NCBI RefSeq assembly: GCF_950295315.1 | Contig: NC_080168.1 | Coordinates: 62,643,838 to 62,707,837 of the forward strand | From: Erinaceus europaeus | Taxonomy: Eukaryota > Chordata > Mammalia > Eulipotyphla > Erinaceidae | Reading direction: 5' to 3' | DNA: 64,000 nucleotides | In this document: positions 20,813 through 30,725 of the stretch, one piece after another | Layout: every line of letters begins with the position of its first letter | Position numbering within the stretch: the stretch's first letter is position 1 | Translations under genes and position numbers: made by a program | The notes under the pieces: generated by a model | Database searches by the model: none | What the model was told of the DNA's origin: nothing | The model's input: only the letters and a program-made list of their open reading frames with translations

Positions 20813-21625
20813 GGGCCAGGTGGTGACACACTTGGTTAAGCGCACACATTACAGTGCACAAGGACCTAGGTTCAAGCCCCTGGTCCCTACCTGCTGGAGG
20901 AAAGCTTCACGAGTCGTGAAGCAAGGCTGCGGGTCTCTTTCTTCCCTCCCCTCTCCATTTCTCTCTGTCTCTATCTGTGGGGCAGCTTGCTCCAAGTTCC
21001 CCGCCTCCCCGGCTGGCAGTTGGGCAAGGGAAGGTCAGAGCAGCCCCCTGGGGGTCCTGGGGTAGTTCCACGTGTCAAGGGCGAAGTGCTCAGGGAGATA
21101 AGCAGCCATCCCTGGGAAAGCCTCATTGGGGCAACTCGTTTATTGAAAGAAAAGGCAGGCAAATATATCCATAACGTGGGGGGAAGGTTTAGGTAACCAT
21201 TAACCTAAACACAGAACAACACAATGTATAGTCACATTTCGACGTACAGACTGTTTGGTCACAAGTGAAAGGTTTACAGTGTATATTTTTCCGGAGGTAG
21301 ATTGTAGGTACTTTAGGGTGGGGGGCGGGGAGGAGACAGTTGAGCAATCAGGATGTTTGCTGGCAGTTTTTAAATTAACCATACACAGTAATCTATGACT
21401 TTTAATTAAAGAAGGAAAAGGGGGGGGGCGGTGTGGCATGTGTAGAAAGACACCCATGTCCAGGGGTCCAGCCATCATGGGGACCAGCCATATCGCAAAT
21501 CGTGGTGGGGAGGGTCTGGGGTCAGACCCACTCAGACCTCATGGAAACTACGGCCTGGACTTTCCAGGACAGTGGGCCCATACTTCAACATTTATCCAAT
21601 AATAAATAAATAAAAATTTATGCTG
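20813..21625 (+). mobile_element. SINE-A split by a solo LTR
   Basis: Left part 20813-20975 runs from head GGGGCCAGGTGGTGACACAC to CTCTGTCTCTATC. The right part resumes TTTATCCAATAATAAATAAA at 21591. The 615-bp LTR between them is a later insertion. Confidence 0.9.
20976..21590 (-). mobile_element. Solo LTR of an endogenous retrovirus
   Basis: The minus strand begins TGTTGAAG and ends CCCCACA, the standard TG...CA ends, and has an AATAAA signal (CAATAAACGAG) about 170 bp before its end, as in an R region. It is flanked by TCTATC (20970-20975) and TTTATC (21591-21596), a 6-bp duplication with one mismatch. No viral genes remain; it is what is left after recombination between two LTRs. The 6-bp duplication points to a class II-like provirus, but the family is not identified. 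Confidence 0.85.
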
Positions 21626-21629
21626 CTCT

Positions 21630-22490
21630 GCCCTGAGAATCTGAGGATGAGAAGTCCTTGACATCAGCATATCAGTATTCAGTAGGGCAAGCAAAGGTGT
21701 CAGGTGAGGAGGAGCAGGCTGAGTCCCACTTTACCCCTTGGTCTCATCTTGGTGGACTGATGAAATCTCCTCTGAATGTCTGCTCCCTCACTTGTCAAAA
21801 TACAACAGTGACAAAGTGACAATGAAGTACTCAGTTCAAAGGGCTGTTCTAGCACTTACACCACATATTGTTCATGAGGGGAAATAAAGCTTTTTAGGTG
21901 GCTGCTAGTTATTGTTCTCAGCAGTAAACAGCTTATTGATATAATTAAAAATAGACGTCATTATCCCTAGCTTAGTGGCTAGTCTTGGAAATGCAACTTC
22001 TAAAGTGATTAAGCTCCTTGTGCAGAGCCTGCATCAGTTATATGTGATGCTTTCTTCAGAACACAATCTTAGCAATTTGCTTTTGCCACTGTAACACTGT
22101 AAGGATACTCTGCATTCTTTGGTTTTTTTTTTTATAAGGGCCCTTTATCTATTTTTAAAAATTATTCTGGGACACAACTGAAAAGCCAAATGAGATAAAA
22201 AAAAATAGAGAAAACTCCTGTTTTGCATTTATCTTGGCAGGTTGGAGAAGACATATTTTTCTAGGCACGTTTGGAAATGGATGATGGTCTTGATTCTTAT
22301 CCTTTCCCCCAGGACTTCTTTGGGACATTTTCAGAGATTATTTTTGGGATTCAGAAAAGCACACCATCATTTTATTTTTGCACATCCTTGGGGTGTTAGG
22401 AATTTGGGGGGGTTATTTTTGAGTCTTCCATTAATTTTAGTTATTACTTTTTGCATGAAATATTAATAAACTGTTTTGTTGAAGAAGAGG
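21630..22490. other. Unique DNA, no gene seen
   Basis: Nothing recognised apart from A/T runs. The 74-codon frame at 22242-22466 is unsupported. Confidence 0.4.
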
Positions 22491-22497
22491 TTTCATG

Positions 22498-22847
22498 AGG
22501 GTCAGGCAGTAGCGCAGCAGGTTAAGTGCACATGGCGCAAAGTGCAAGGAAAAGCATAAGGATCCCAGTTCGAGCCCCCAGCTCCCCACCTTCAGGGGGG
22601 TCACTTTATGAGTGGTGAAGCAGGTCTGCAGGTGTCTATCTTTCTCTCCCTCTCTGTCTTCCCCTCCTCTTTCGATTTCTCTCTGTCCTATCCAACAATA
22701 ATGATATCAATAGTGATGATAATAATAACCACAACAATGATAAAAAAAAAAAAACAACCAGGGCAACAAAAGGGAAAAAAATAGCCTCCAGGAGCAGTGG
22801 ATTCATGGTGCAGGCACTGAGCCCCCAGCAATAACTGTGGAGGCAAA
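22498..22847 (+). mobile_element. SINE-A, long form, complete
   Basis: Head GGGTCAGGCAGTAGCGCAGC, B-box CAGTTCGAGCCCC, linker, and 3' module with arms AGCCTCCAGG and CTGTGGAGGC (slightly decayed). Confidence 0.92.
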
Positions 22848-23274
22848 ATAAAAAATATAGGCTTCATTTTATGCCAATAAATATGTATGACTATTGGAAG
22901 AGGGAAAAAAGTGCCTGAGCTGTGAGAGCTGGCATGAATTCTAGGGCCGAGTATAAAAAATAGAATGTGGGGATTATGTCATTGTGCCTTTCTTTAAACT
23001 GGTGATTAAGAATATGAGAATCATCTTTTGCCAAAGGCCATCATGGAAACATCTACAAAAACACACTAGAAATGATGGTAAAATTAGAAAGATACAGTTT
23101 CATTCATTTGGAAAATCATGATCCCTTATGAGAGATCTAGATAAACAGACTGCAGAGTTTTGGCTTTGTTCAAGATTCCTTGACTCATTGGGTGGCTTGA
23201 AAAAGTGATTTAATTTTGCAGTCCTTGGAAGTTAGAGTAATCATAGTTTATGACACACCGTACTTGGCACTTGG

Positions 23275-23370
23275 GGGAATTATATTAATAGCTAGTGCTT
23301 ATTGTATGACTACTATGTGCCAGACAACATGCTAAGCAAGATCTTCTCAGTACTCTGGGAAGTATGTGTA
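23275..23370 (+). mobile_element. MIR relic
   Basis: AGTGCTTATTGTATGACTAC, TATGTGCCAGACAACATGCT and the following ATCTTCTCAGTA fit the conserved MIR core (tactatgtgccaggcac...). An ancient element shared by all mammals. Confidence 0.65.
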
Positions 23371-23639
23371 AATTTTGTTTCTACTTTATTTATATTCATT
23401 TATTTTAGTAGCACCGGGGGGGGGGGCCCACATATGTGTAACTATATTGCTCTTGGGTGAGCTCTTTTCTGTTTTTTAAGTTCAAAGAAAGAGACAGAGG
23501 AGACACACATCTAATCTAATACTCATAATTCTGATGAGAAGTGTAAATCATCTTTCCCTTATATACCATGTATTATTTTTCTGACTGCTTTCAGAATATT
23601 TGTCTTTAGTTTCAGCCATGTTGAAACTAAACTAGTTTA

Positions 23640-23748
23640 AAACTGGAGCAGTGGCTAAAGTTTTAGTCCTCATTTCAATCCCATGCATTACACTGATTTT
23701 CTTCCACTCCCTACTTTTCCTCTCTTGTGCTAAATAAATATAGAAAAA
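23640..23748 (+). mobile_element. SINE fragment, diverged
   Basis: AACTGGAGCAGTGGCTAAAG, TTTCAATCCCATGC (B-box-like) and GTGCTAAATAAATATAG suggest an old tRNA-derived SINE. Confidence 0.4.
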
Positions 23749-24041
23749 ACTAACAATAGTCAGCTTTGATTATGATATTAACTAGGGATGCATTTCACTG
23801 AATTTATTCTGTTTGAGTTTCATGAATCTTGAATTTCAAGTTTGTCTCTTGCCAAATTGAGTATTTGTTTTAAGCATTTATTCAAGGATTCTGTATTTTT
23901 TGTTTGTTTTGTTCTATTTTTGGCATTCCCATGACAAAAATGTCAGTTTTTAAATTTTAATTTTTTATTGCCCCACAGGTCCTTTTGACTTGGCATATAA
24001 AAATTCACTTTAATCTCTATTTTTAAAAAATAAACTGAATA

Positions 24042-24380
24042 GGGGGTTGGGCGGTGGCGCAGTGGGTTAAGCGCATGTGGCGCAAAGCGCAGAGACCGGC
24101 GTAAGGATCCCGGTTTGAGCCCCCGGCTCCCCACCTGCAGGGGAGTCGCTTCACAGGCGGTGAAGCAGGTCTGCAGGTGTCTTTCTCTCCCCTTCTCTGT
24201 CTTCCCCTCCTCTCTCCATTTCTCTCTGTCCTATCCAACAACGAATTGCGTCAACAAGGACAATAATAATAACCACAACGAAGCTACAAGGGCAACAAAA
24301 GGGGGAAAAAAAAATGACCTCAAGGAGCGGTGGATTCATGGTGCAGGCACCGAGCCCAGCAATAACCCTGGAGGAGGAAA
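24042..24380 (+). mobile_element. SINE-A, long form, youngest-looking copy
   Basis: A 17-bp duplication (AAAAAATAAACTGAATA) at 24025-24041 and 24381-24397 frames it. Head GGGCGGTGGCGCAGTGGG, B-box CGGTTTGAGCCCC and the core hairpin (24132-24179) are close to consensus, so it is a good model for the family. The 3' module is present with slightly changed arms. Confidence 0.95.
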
Positions 24381-24419
24381 AAAAAATAAACTGAATAATG
24401 TTGAATTTGATCTTGGAAT

Positions 24420-25195
24420 TTTTGAGTGTTGTATTATGGGATTCAAGCCTTTGTTTACATTCTAAGGATAAAGTTTGTTTATTGGTTTTAATAGGTAGTT
24501 AATCAACTTAGTTTTAGGTTGCAAGTTCCTAATTTGTCTTCTGTTGACTGTGATTCCAATGTCAGTTCAGTTTTTACAGCCTCTGCAGTGCTATAGGATC
24601 TTCCCTGTGTGTAGAAGACTCAGTGACCAGTCTGCAACTCAGGCAGTGGCTCAGAGTGGTCAGCTCTGGATGCCTTCTGAGTGATGTGTAGGTCTGATCC
24701 ATATATGTGAGCTCAGGGATGAGTTAAGGTGCTCATACCTTGTTTTATGAGATCACTGGTTGAACTTCTTTCTCTTCATGATGTTCCCAGGGAAAACTTT
24801 GTCTGTTTCCAGGTATCCTCTTCTGGTCTTCTTGTAGCCACTACTTTAGTTTCTCTGGCATGTAGCAACCATGCCTGCTATGAGGACCATGTACTGAGAG
24901 AGCCGTGAGAAAGGATTCCTCTTACTCTTGGATCCAGAAGCTCTCTGGTAGAGAGAAGAGCTCCCTTCCTCTGAGTCTGAGGCATTAGCTCAGCTGATTG
25001 TCTTTGTGCCACTGCAGGATTCCTCAGGAGCTGTGCAGGAGAGGCCGGCAGTCCCAGAGATTCCCCAGTGCTGCAGAATATCTATTTGTACTGCTGCTGG
25101 AGATTTATCTTTGATAACTTGCTCGACAGTTTTCTCTATAGTAAAGGCACCATTTAAAAATATATTTTAAGGATTGGAGTGTGAATATAATTGCT
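24420..25195. other. Unique DNA, no gene seen
   Basis: Non-repetitive sequence; no open frame of note. Confidence 0.4.
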
Positions 25196-25202
25196 GAATA
25201 TC

Positions 25203-25519
25203 CATTTTTTCCCCTCCAGGGTTATCACTGGGGCTCGGTGCCTGTACTATGAATCCACTGCTCCTGAAGACCTTTTTTCCCATTTTGTTGCCCTCATTGT
25301 TATTATTGTTGCCATTGTTGTTGGCTAGGACAGAGAGAAATTGAGAGAAGAGGGGAACACAGAGAGGAGGAGAACAAGACAGACACCTGCAGACCTGCTT
25401 TACCGCTTGTGAAGTAACCCCCCTGCAGGTGGGGAGCCTTGGGCTCAAACTGGGATTCTTGTTCCAGTCTTTGAGATATATGCCATGTGCACTTAATTGG
25501 GTGCTACTGGCCAGACCCC
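25203..25519 (-). mobile_element. SINE-A, long form
   Basis: Module CCCTCCAGGGTTATCACTGG, linker CATTGTTATTATTGTTGCC, GTTGGCTAGGACAGAGAG, core and a diverged head ending GGGTGCTACTGGCCAGACCCC. Confidence 0.85.
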
Positions 25520-25889
25520 TAAAAGGAATATTCTAGACCAGCATTGTCCAAGAGAATGCTTCACACTGACAGAATATTCAATTCTCCATTGTCTGGTTTA
25601 ATGGTCATTAGAACATGAGGCTCCTGAATGCTTGGAATGTAGCTTAGTGCAACTGATAACATTTGAGGGGCTAAATTTGAAATATTTTCAGTGAACATCT
25701 GGAAATGAGATTTTACTGGACATTTACAGTAAGATTTGCAGCAAGATCTTACCGGGAACAGGATTTACAGGTAAGATCTTATTTACTCCAACACAGTACC
25801 ATCAGCAGCAGTGGTGGGATGTGTACCAGGATCTACTTATCCAACTCCCCAAATTGAGGGTTTTCTGGTCTACTAGAAATGGTAATATA

Positions 25890-26192
25890 GGAAGCCAGGT
25901 GGTGGAGCACCTGGTTGAACTCACATGTCACCATGCACAAGGAAGCGGGTTCAGGCCCCTGCTCCCCACCTTCAGGGGAGAAGCTTCATGAGTAGTGAAG
26001 CAGGAATGCAGGTGTCTCTCTTTCTCTTTCCCCCTACCCTCTCAATTTCTCCCTGTGTAGCAAGCAAACTAAACGAAAGCAAATAAACAAAGAAAATGTG
26101 GGTGAAAAAATGGCTGTTGGGAGTCATGGATTCATCATCAGGTAGGTACTGAGCCCCAGTGATAACCCTCATAGCAAATAAAAAGAAAAAGA
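25890..26192 (+). mobile_element. SINE-A, long form
   Basis: Head GAAGCCAGGTGGTGGAGCAC, B-box CGGGTTCAGGCCCC, core CATGAGTAGTGAAGCAGG, AT-rich linker and a decayed 3' module ending GATAACCCTCATAGC. Confidence 0.82.
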
Positions 26193-26199
26193 AATGGTA

Positions 26200-27590
26200 A
26201 TGGAGAAAACTGTATGAAGTTCATCTAGTCCTAAGAAACTTAGTATCTGGGTTCCCTTTTAACAGCGCATAAAAACAGGAAATGTTTAGCATTCACAGAA
26301 TGTGGTTATCTTAGTCTTTCTCGGGGAATTAATATTAATGACCTCTGCCAACTCCAACATAGCTATCTGAGGAGGTGGTCCTTTCTTTCTGTTTAGGTGG
26401 ACATAGAGTCCAAGCAAATATTCTCATGCAAGTATAGTGATGGTGAAAGGCTCTAACTTCCCAAACCCCAAACAAACTAGTTGCTGAAAGGAAGGGAAAG
26501 CAAGTGAGAAAGACTAGGAGAGGAAGAATAATAATTTACAAAGAAATCTTGAGCAAGAGAGGAGAATGTGTGCTGTCTTCCTTCTTTCCCTTAGCAGATC
26601 CTCTGGAAAGCTGTCATTGGAGCCAGGAGTAGAGAGATGCCTTCCTGAAACTGTAACTGTTGTTTTGATGGGTTTATCCCAGATCCTCAGAGCCAGAGTT
26701 TGAAGAATTCCCAAGCAAAGGGACTTTGGTTGATGAGTTCAGAGCTCAGCTACCATCTTTAAAATGGTAATAAGAGTCATTGCTGTCGTCTGAAACTCTC
26801 TTTCTTGGAGGTAATTGGGCTTTAAGACCAGAAGTGTATGGGAGATGGGTTTCACCCTCAGTCAAGGAGACTGTGTTTTCTTTGAAGGTACCTGTGGTGG
26901 GAGTGTGACCCACATGTGCTCCATAAAATGTTACTGATAGGTGTTTTCACCTGTCATTTGGCATATGTGTTCTGAAAAACCGCAGGGGGAAATTGGCTTT
27001 GAAGTGTTTGTTCTTAAAGGTGAATGTTGTGATATGTTGAGAAGATCCACTTTCTTGCCAAATATAACATTCAGTTACCAACTGGAATCGTAAAAGTTGA
27101 GAGTTTCCTGAAAATTGCACCAATGAACTTCAAACGCCCACTTAACTGTTTTCCTTGTCTCCTCCCACTCTTCAGTGCCTACTTACTGTGCCAACCACTA
27201 GAGGGCACTGTTGGCAATGATATGGAGAGAAACCAGAATTTGCCCCAATTTTTTTTGAGTTCTTCCTGTGTTCATTTCAGTCACTAAATAATAACAGTCC
27301 AAAGGCAACTTTGTTTTAAATTTTGTTCTTATAGTTTACTTTCCAAATGCTTAAGTTCTAGGGTTTTGTTTGCTACATTAATTTAATGAGAAATTATTAT
27401 AGAATCCTGTCTAATTTCCAACAGACTCTACATCTAGTATATATGCTATTCTCCTTGTAACAGCACTAACCCCTATTTGTCCTCTTATTGCAATATATTG
27501 AATATATTTCTTGGGATATCACCACCGCTGCTGCCACCACCACCACTATTAGTGTGTAGATGGTGCCAGAGTCTTTGAGCACAATCCTAA
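26200..27590. other. Unique DNA with one CTCF-like motif
   Basis: About 1.4 kb without recognised repeats or coding exons. Confidence 0.4.
27195..27208 (+). promoter_or_regulatory. CTCF-like motif
   Basis: CCACTAGAGGGCAC matches the CTCF core CCASYAGRGGGCRS at every position. It lies 1.25 kb from the H2A.L-like gene's 3' end and is oriented opposite to the motif at 2.27 kb. Confidence 0.55.
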
Positions 27591-27649
27591 CACTCTCAGG
27601 CTGATGTATATGTGTATGTGTATGTGTATATGTATATGATGTATTTTCA

Positions 27650-27846
27650 TTCTTTAAGCAAAACTTAGGTAAAGAGAGGCAGAAAAGGAGAGAGACAGGG
27701 AGGGAGGGAAGAAAAGAGGGAGGGTGAAGGAACACTATAGCACTGCTGCACCACCCATGGAAGTTGCTCCCCATGTGGTACTGGGGATCAAACCCAGGTC
27801 TTTGTGCATGGTGAGGTGCATGCTCCACCAGGTGAGCTATCTCCCT
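27650..27846 (-). mobile_element. SINE-C copy
   Basis: Purine tract, CACTATAGCACTGCTGCACC, TACTGGGGATCAAACCCAGG and CACCAGGTGAGCTATCTCCC in reverse. Confidence 0.75.
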
Positions 27847-27849
27847 TCC

Positions 27850-28453
27850 TTATTATATCTTCATTTTTTACTAAGTCATACTTTTCCTGGTGTTTATTGG
27901 AGGCACTGGGGGTGGGAAGGGAACTATTTCTAAGGCACGGAGTCTCCTCCACACACTGAGGAAGGGTTCTCTCTCTCAGCCACACCATGACAAGAGAAGT
28001 GTTTTTCATTTGGGGATGGCTGTGCTATCTATCGAAGTTCTTCGTGTGAACAGAAATCTATTTCTTTGGATTGATTGTACTAGGCGCAGACCTTTCACTG
28101 CAAGACACAGAGATGGATGGAGTCAGGCCCAAAATAAAGGGGAAGGAGGGATTTATTGTGAGGAGACAGAGTTGTCTCAAGGGCTGTGGCTGACATGAGG
28201 ACTTAAAGGCCCAGCTTTGTTGGGCTACAGACTCCTGCTTTCCTGCATCTATTTCTCTCTGTCATGACTTCCTCCTGATCTCCCAGCACCTCAGCCTCCT
28301 CCACTGACTCTTTAGTTCTTTTTTTTTTTTATAACCCCTTAATAACACATGCTGATTGATTAAATATAGAAGACCCAGCCTCTTCACTGGTGGGAACTTT
28401 GGGGGTGATGTTGCTGCTGCTGTTGTACTACTGGGCTCGGGGGACCCTGCGGT
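27850..28453. other. 3' flank of the H2A.L-like gene, no other gene
   Basis: Unique DNA. A 12-T run at 28319-28330 reads as A12 on the gene's strand, about 125 bp after the stop codon. No canonical AATAAA precedes it, and no replication-dependent histone stem-loop is visible, so any transcript is probably polyadenylated rather than stem-loop processed. Confidence 0.45.
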
Positions 28454-28798
28454 TCAGTCCTCCCTGGGCTGGAGCGCCTCCCTGTGATGAGTACTGTCCT
28501 CCTCAAAGAGGTGGCTGAGGTGCTGGTCGCTGTCCACTGCCCTCCCCACATGCTCCGGGGTGATGCGTGCTCTGCGGTGACTGCGAGCCTCCTTGCCTGC
28601 CAGCTCCAGGATGTTGGCCGTCAGGAATTCAAGCACTCCTGCCAGGAACACAGGTGTGGATGAGCCCAGGCGGTGGCTGCTGTGGCTCTCACGTAGGAGC
28701 CGGTCCACACGGCTGACAGGGAACTGCAGCTCCGCTCTGGAGGAGCGGGACAGGCTCTGCTTCCTGCTCCGGCCCGAGCCCTTTCTCTTCCCAGACAT
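28454..28798 (-). CDS. Short histone H2A variant, H2A.L-like
   Basis: An intact single-exon frame of 114 codons. The start at 28798 is chosen because the basic N-tail (MSGKRKGSGRSRKQS) begins there; an in-frame ATG at 28888 would add 30 residues unlike histones. The histone fold runs over residues about 22-98, with RAELQFPVSRVDRLLR and PVFLAGVLEFLTANILELAG as clear H2A signatures; the closest relative I recall is mouse H2A.L. Acidic-patch positions: E57, E65 and D91 are kept, while those equal to canonical E61, E91 and E92 are N62, Q92 and H93. The C-terminal docking domain is cut short and there is no lysine-rich tail. In the known family these proteins replace H2A in late spermatid chromatin and wrap less DNA. 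The same strand upstream has a CCAAT box and a CRE-like site. H2A.B or H2A.Q are less likely alternatives. Expression is inferred, not seen. Confidence 0.9.
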   Translation of the reverse strand: MSGKRKGSGRSRKQSLSRSSRAELQFPVSRVDRLLRESHSSHRLGSSTPVFLAGVLEFLTANILELAGKEARSHRRARITPEHVGRAVDSDQHLSHLFEEDSTHHREALQPRED

Positions 28799-28886
28799 GA
28801 TGTTCTCTGGGCTCTCCCCCATCAGCCGGGCCTGGTGGTTGCTCTGGGCCCCTCTCCTCAAGACTTCAGAGTGATTCCCCATCCCC

Positions 28887-28928
28887 ATTGGTCAGAGTCT
28901 GCCTTTGTGACACCTCTGTGTGATGTCA
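28887..28928 (-). promoter_or_regulatory. Putative promoter elements of the H2A.L-like gene
   Basis: On the minus strand there is a CRE-like TGACATCA (28928-28921; one change from TGACGTCA) and a CCAAT box in GACCAATGGGG (28891-28887), 90-130 bp upstream of the start codon. CRE-like sites bound by CREM are common in genes active in haploid germ cells, which would fit the product. No TATA box was found. Confidence 0.45.
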
Positions 28929-28929
28929 C

Positions 28930-29560
28930 TAGCATCTGCTGGGCCCTCTCCCACTTCTTGCATCCTTAAGGGGGAGAGTAGGCCATTTGAATGGGTGAAG
29001 GGTGATAAAAGGTTTTTGGTTCCTTGAGTCTTGGCTGTCCTGCCTCCAGTGTGGCTGGCTGCCTCTGGATGGTGCAGTGTGTGAGGTGGTGAGAGCATCC
29101 GGAGGCCCAGGCCTGCTGATACCCGCCTTCATGGTGAAACTGGCCTCCTTGTTTGCCACCAGTGAGGTGGGCTTCTGGGCGAATTGTATCTGAGACTCCT
29201 CAGGTGGGAAAGGCAAGCATGCACCTGAGATGTGGCTCTCCCAGCCCCTGTGAGGATGGACAGCCTTTCTAAGGTGGATGGGCTACATGTGGTCTGCATG
29301 CTCCTGAGAAGCTCCTTGGCTGCCTGGAGGGACATTGCCTTGTTGGGGCTTCTGTCTGGGGGTGTCTGCTAGAGAATCCAAGGCAGAGGTAGCTACTCTG
29401 GTCAGTGGGGCCATGCTCCTGGGCCTTCAGCCAGTTTCTGGTCCTGACAAGGTATCCGCTCTGTTCAGGCATCTGCTATACTTGCTCTGGTCAGTCCGGC
29501 ACAACACTGGTGCTGCAAGGGGAAATGTCTATCTGGGGTCTTGGTGAGGTGGGGGGGGGT
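28930..29560. other. Unexplained GC-rich unique stretch
   Basis: About 600 bp upstream of the histone gene, not matching any repeat here. Overlapping open frames of 60-95 codons exist on both strands but none is recognised. It could be 5' flank, a decayed retrocopy or an LTR relic. Confidence 0.35.
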
Positions 29561-29634
29561 GGGGGAGTCGCCAGCTGCTGGTCAGTAATATCACTCTGAT
29601 GCTTTGGAGATTTATTTGAGAAAATCAGAGGTGT

Positions 29635-29918
29635 GGGGGTCAGGCTGGTGTACCCAGTTAAATGCACATATCACCATGCCAAGGACTCGGGTTCAAGCCC
29701 CTGCTCCCTGCTAGTAGGGGGGACCCTTCACAAGTGGTGAAGCAGGTCTGCAGGTGTCTATTTTTTCTCTCTGATTCTATCTCCCCCTCCCCTTTCAACT
29801 TCTATCCTGTCAAATAAAATAAAAAATAATAATAAAAGGAAAAAAATGGCCACCAGGAACAGTGGATTTGTAGTGTTGGTACTGAGCTCCAGCGATGACC
29901 CTGGTGGCAAAAAGGGAA
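29635..29918 (+). mobile_element. SINE-A, long form
   Basis: Head GGGGTCAGGCTGGTGTACCC, B-box GGGTTCAAGCCCC, short linker. 3' module arms are GCCACCAGG (29849-29857) and CCTGGTGGC (29900-29908), both changed from consensus yet still perfectly paired. Confidence 0.9.
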
Positions 29919-29952
29919 AAGAAGAGAAAAAGAAAAGGAAGGAAAAGAAAAA

Positions 29953-30065
29953 GAGGCCAGAGCATTGTTCAATTTTTCCAAAAGGTGGTGCCAGGAGTTG
30001 AACCTGGGGCCTCTGGGTCTTAAGTATTTGAGCTGGTACTCTTAACAGGCTGTGCTCTCTCCCCT
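29953..30065 (-). mobile_element. SINE-B/C fragment
   Basis: GCCAGAGCATTGTTCAATTT, GTGCCAGGAGTTGAACCTGG and GCTGTGCTCTCTCCCC in reverse. The family assignment is uncertain. Confidence 0.5.
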
Positions 30066-30708
30066 CCCTTCTTGCAGCTCTTTTAGACTCTAGGAGACTC
30101 CCCTTCCTCTCAGAAGAATCCCTTTTCTTGGCAAGAGCAAGGACTGACTGACTGCTTGGCAAGCCCCATCCTCTACCTGTTCCAGGCGCAGTAATTGGTA
30201 AAGGGGCAGAGTTCACTGAACCAGATTAACTGGGATGTTGTGTGGAGTGAATGCCTTTGGACCTTAGTACTCACTTTTGTTTTGTGGTGTGTGTGTGTCT
30301 ATCCACTTCCCCCTACCTGTTGTAGTGGGAGCTGTGACCTAGTATGGACTTCTACACCATCATCTGAGCCATTAACTAGTTCACATCATCTTCAGCCAGG
30401 AAACTATGTGTTTTGACCCACCCTCAGCTCTACTCCATAGGCTGAGATGAAGCCGTTCACCTGTTGCTATATTGTTAGGAAGCATCGGAGCCAGTCTAGG
30501 CAGGGGCTGATTATCCTGTGCCCCAGCACACATGCCACCCCCCTCCCTTGACACCCCTTTGCCTCTGTCCACTCTAAATGCACAGAGGTGACTCATAGAG
30601 AATGCAGGACTCTTTGATCAAACCAATGGAAGAAATCCTTCAGGGTACCTCCCCTCATTAAGATGCCTGATATCTGCCAGCATGTTTTGAAAGTCCTACA
30701 GCAAGGAT
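30066..30708. other. Unique DNA, no gene seen
   Basis: No repeat or convincing open frame. Confidence 0.35.
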
Positions 30709-30725
30709 CCAGGTTAGCGTTTTCT

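Noticed and set aside
23416..23426. Poly-G runs (also near 10340, 21420, 29551, 38000 and 39770) as gaps or special elements
   Set aside because: Short homopolymers in ordinary sequence context; possibly length errors, with no further structure.
24042..24130. tRNA gene suggested by A-box and B-box
   Set aside because: These are the heads of tRNA-derived SINEs; they lack a cloverleaf-compatible acceptor stem and continue into the SINE body. The same holds for all other SINE copies.
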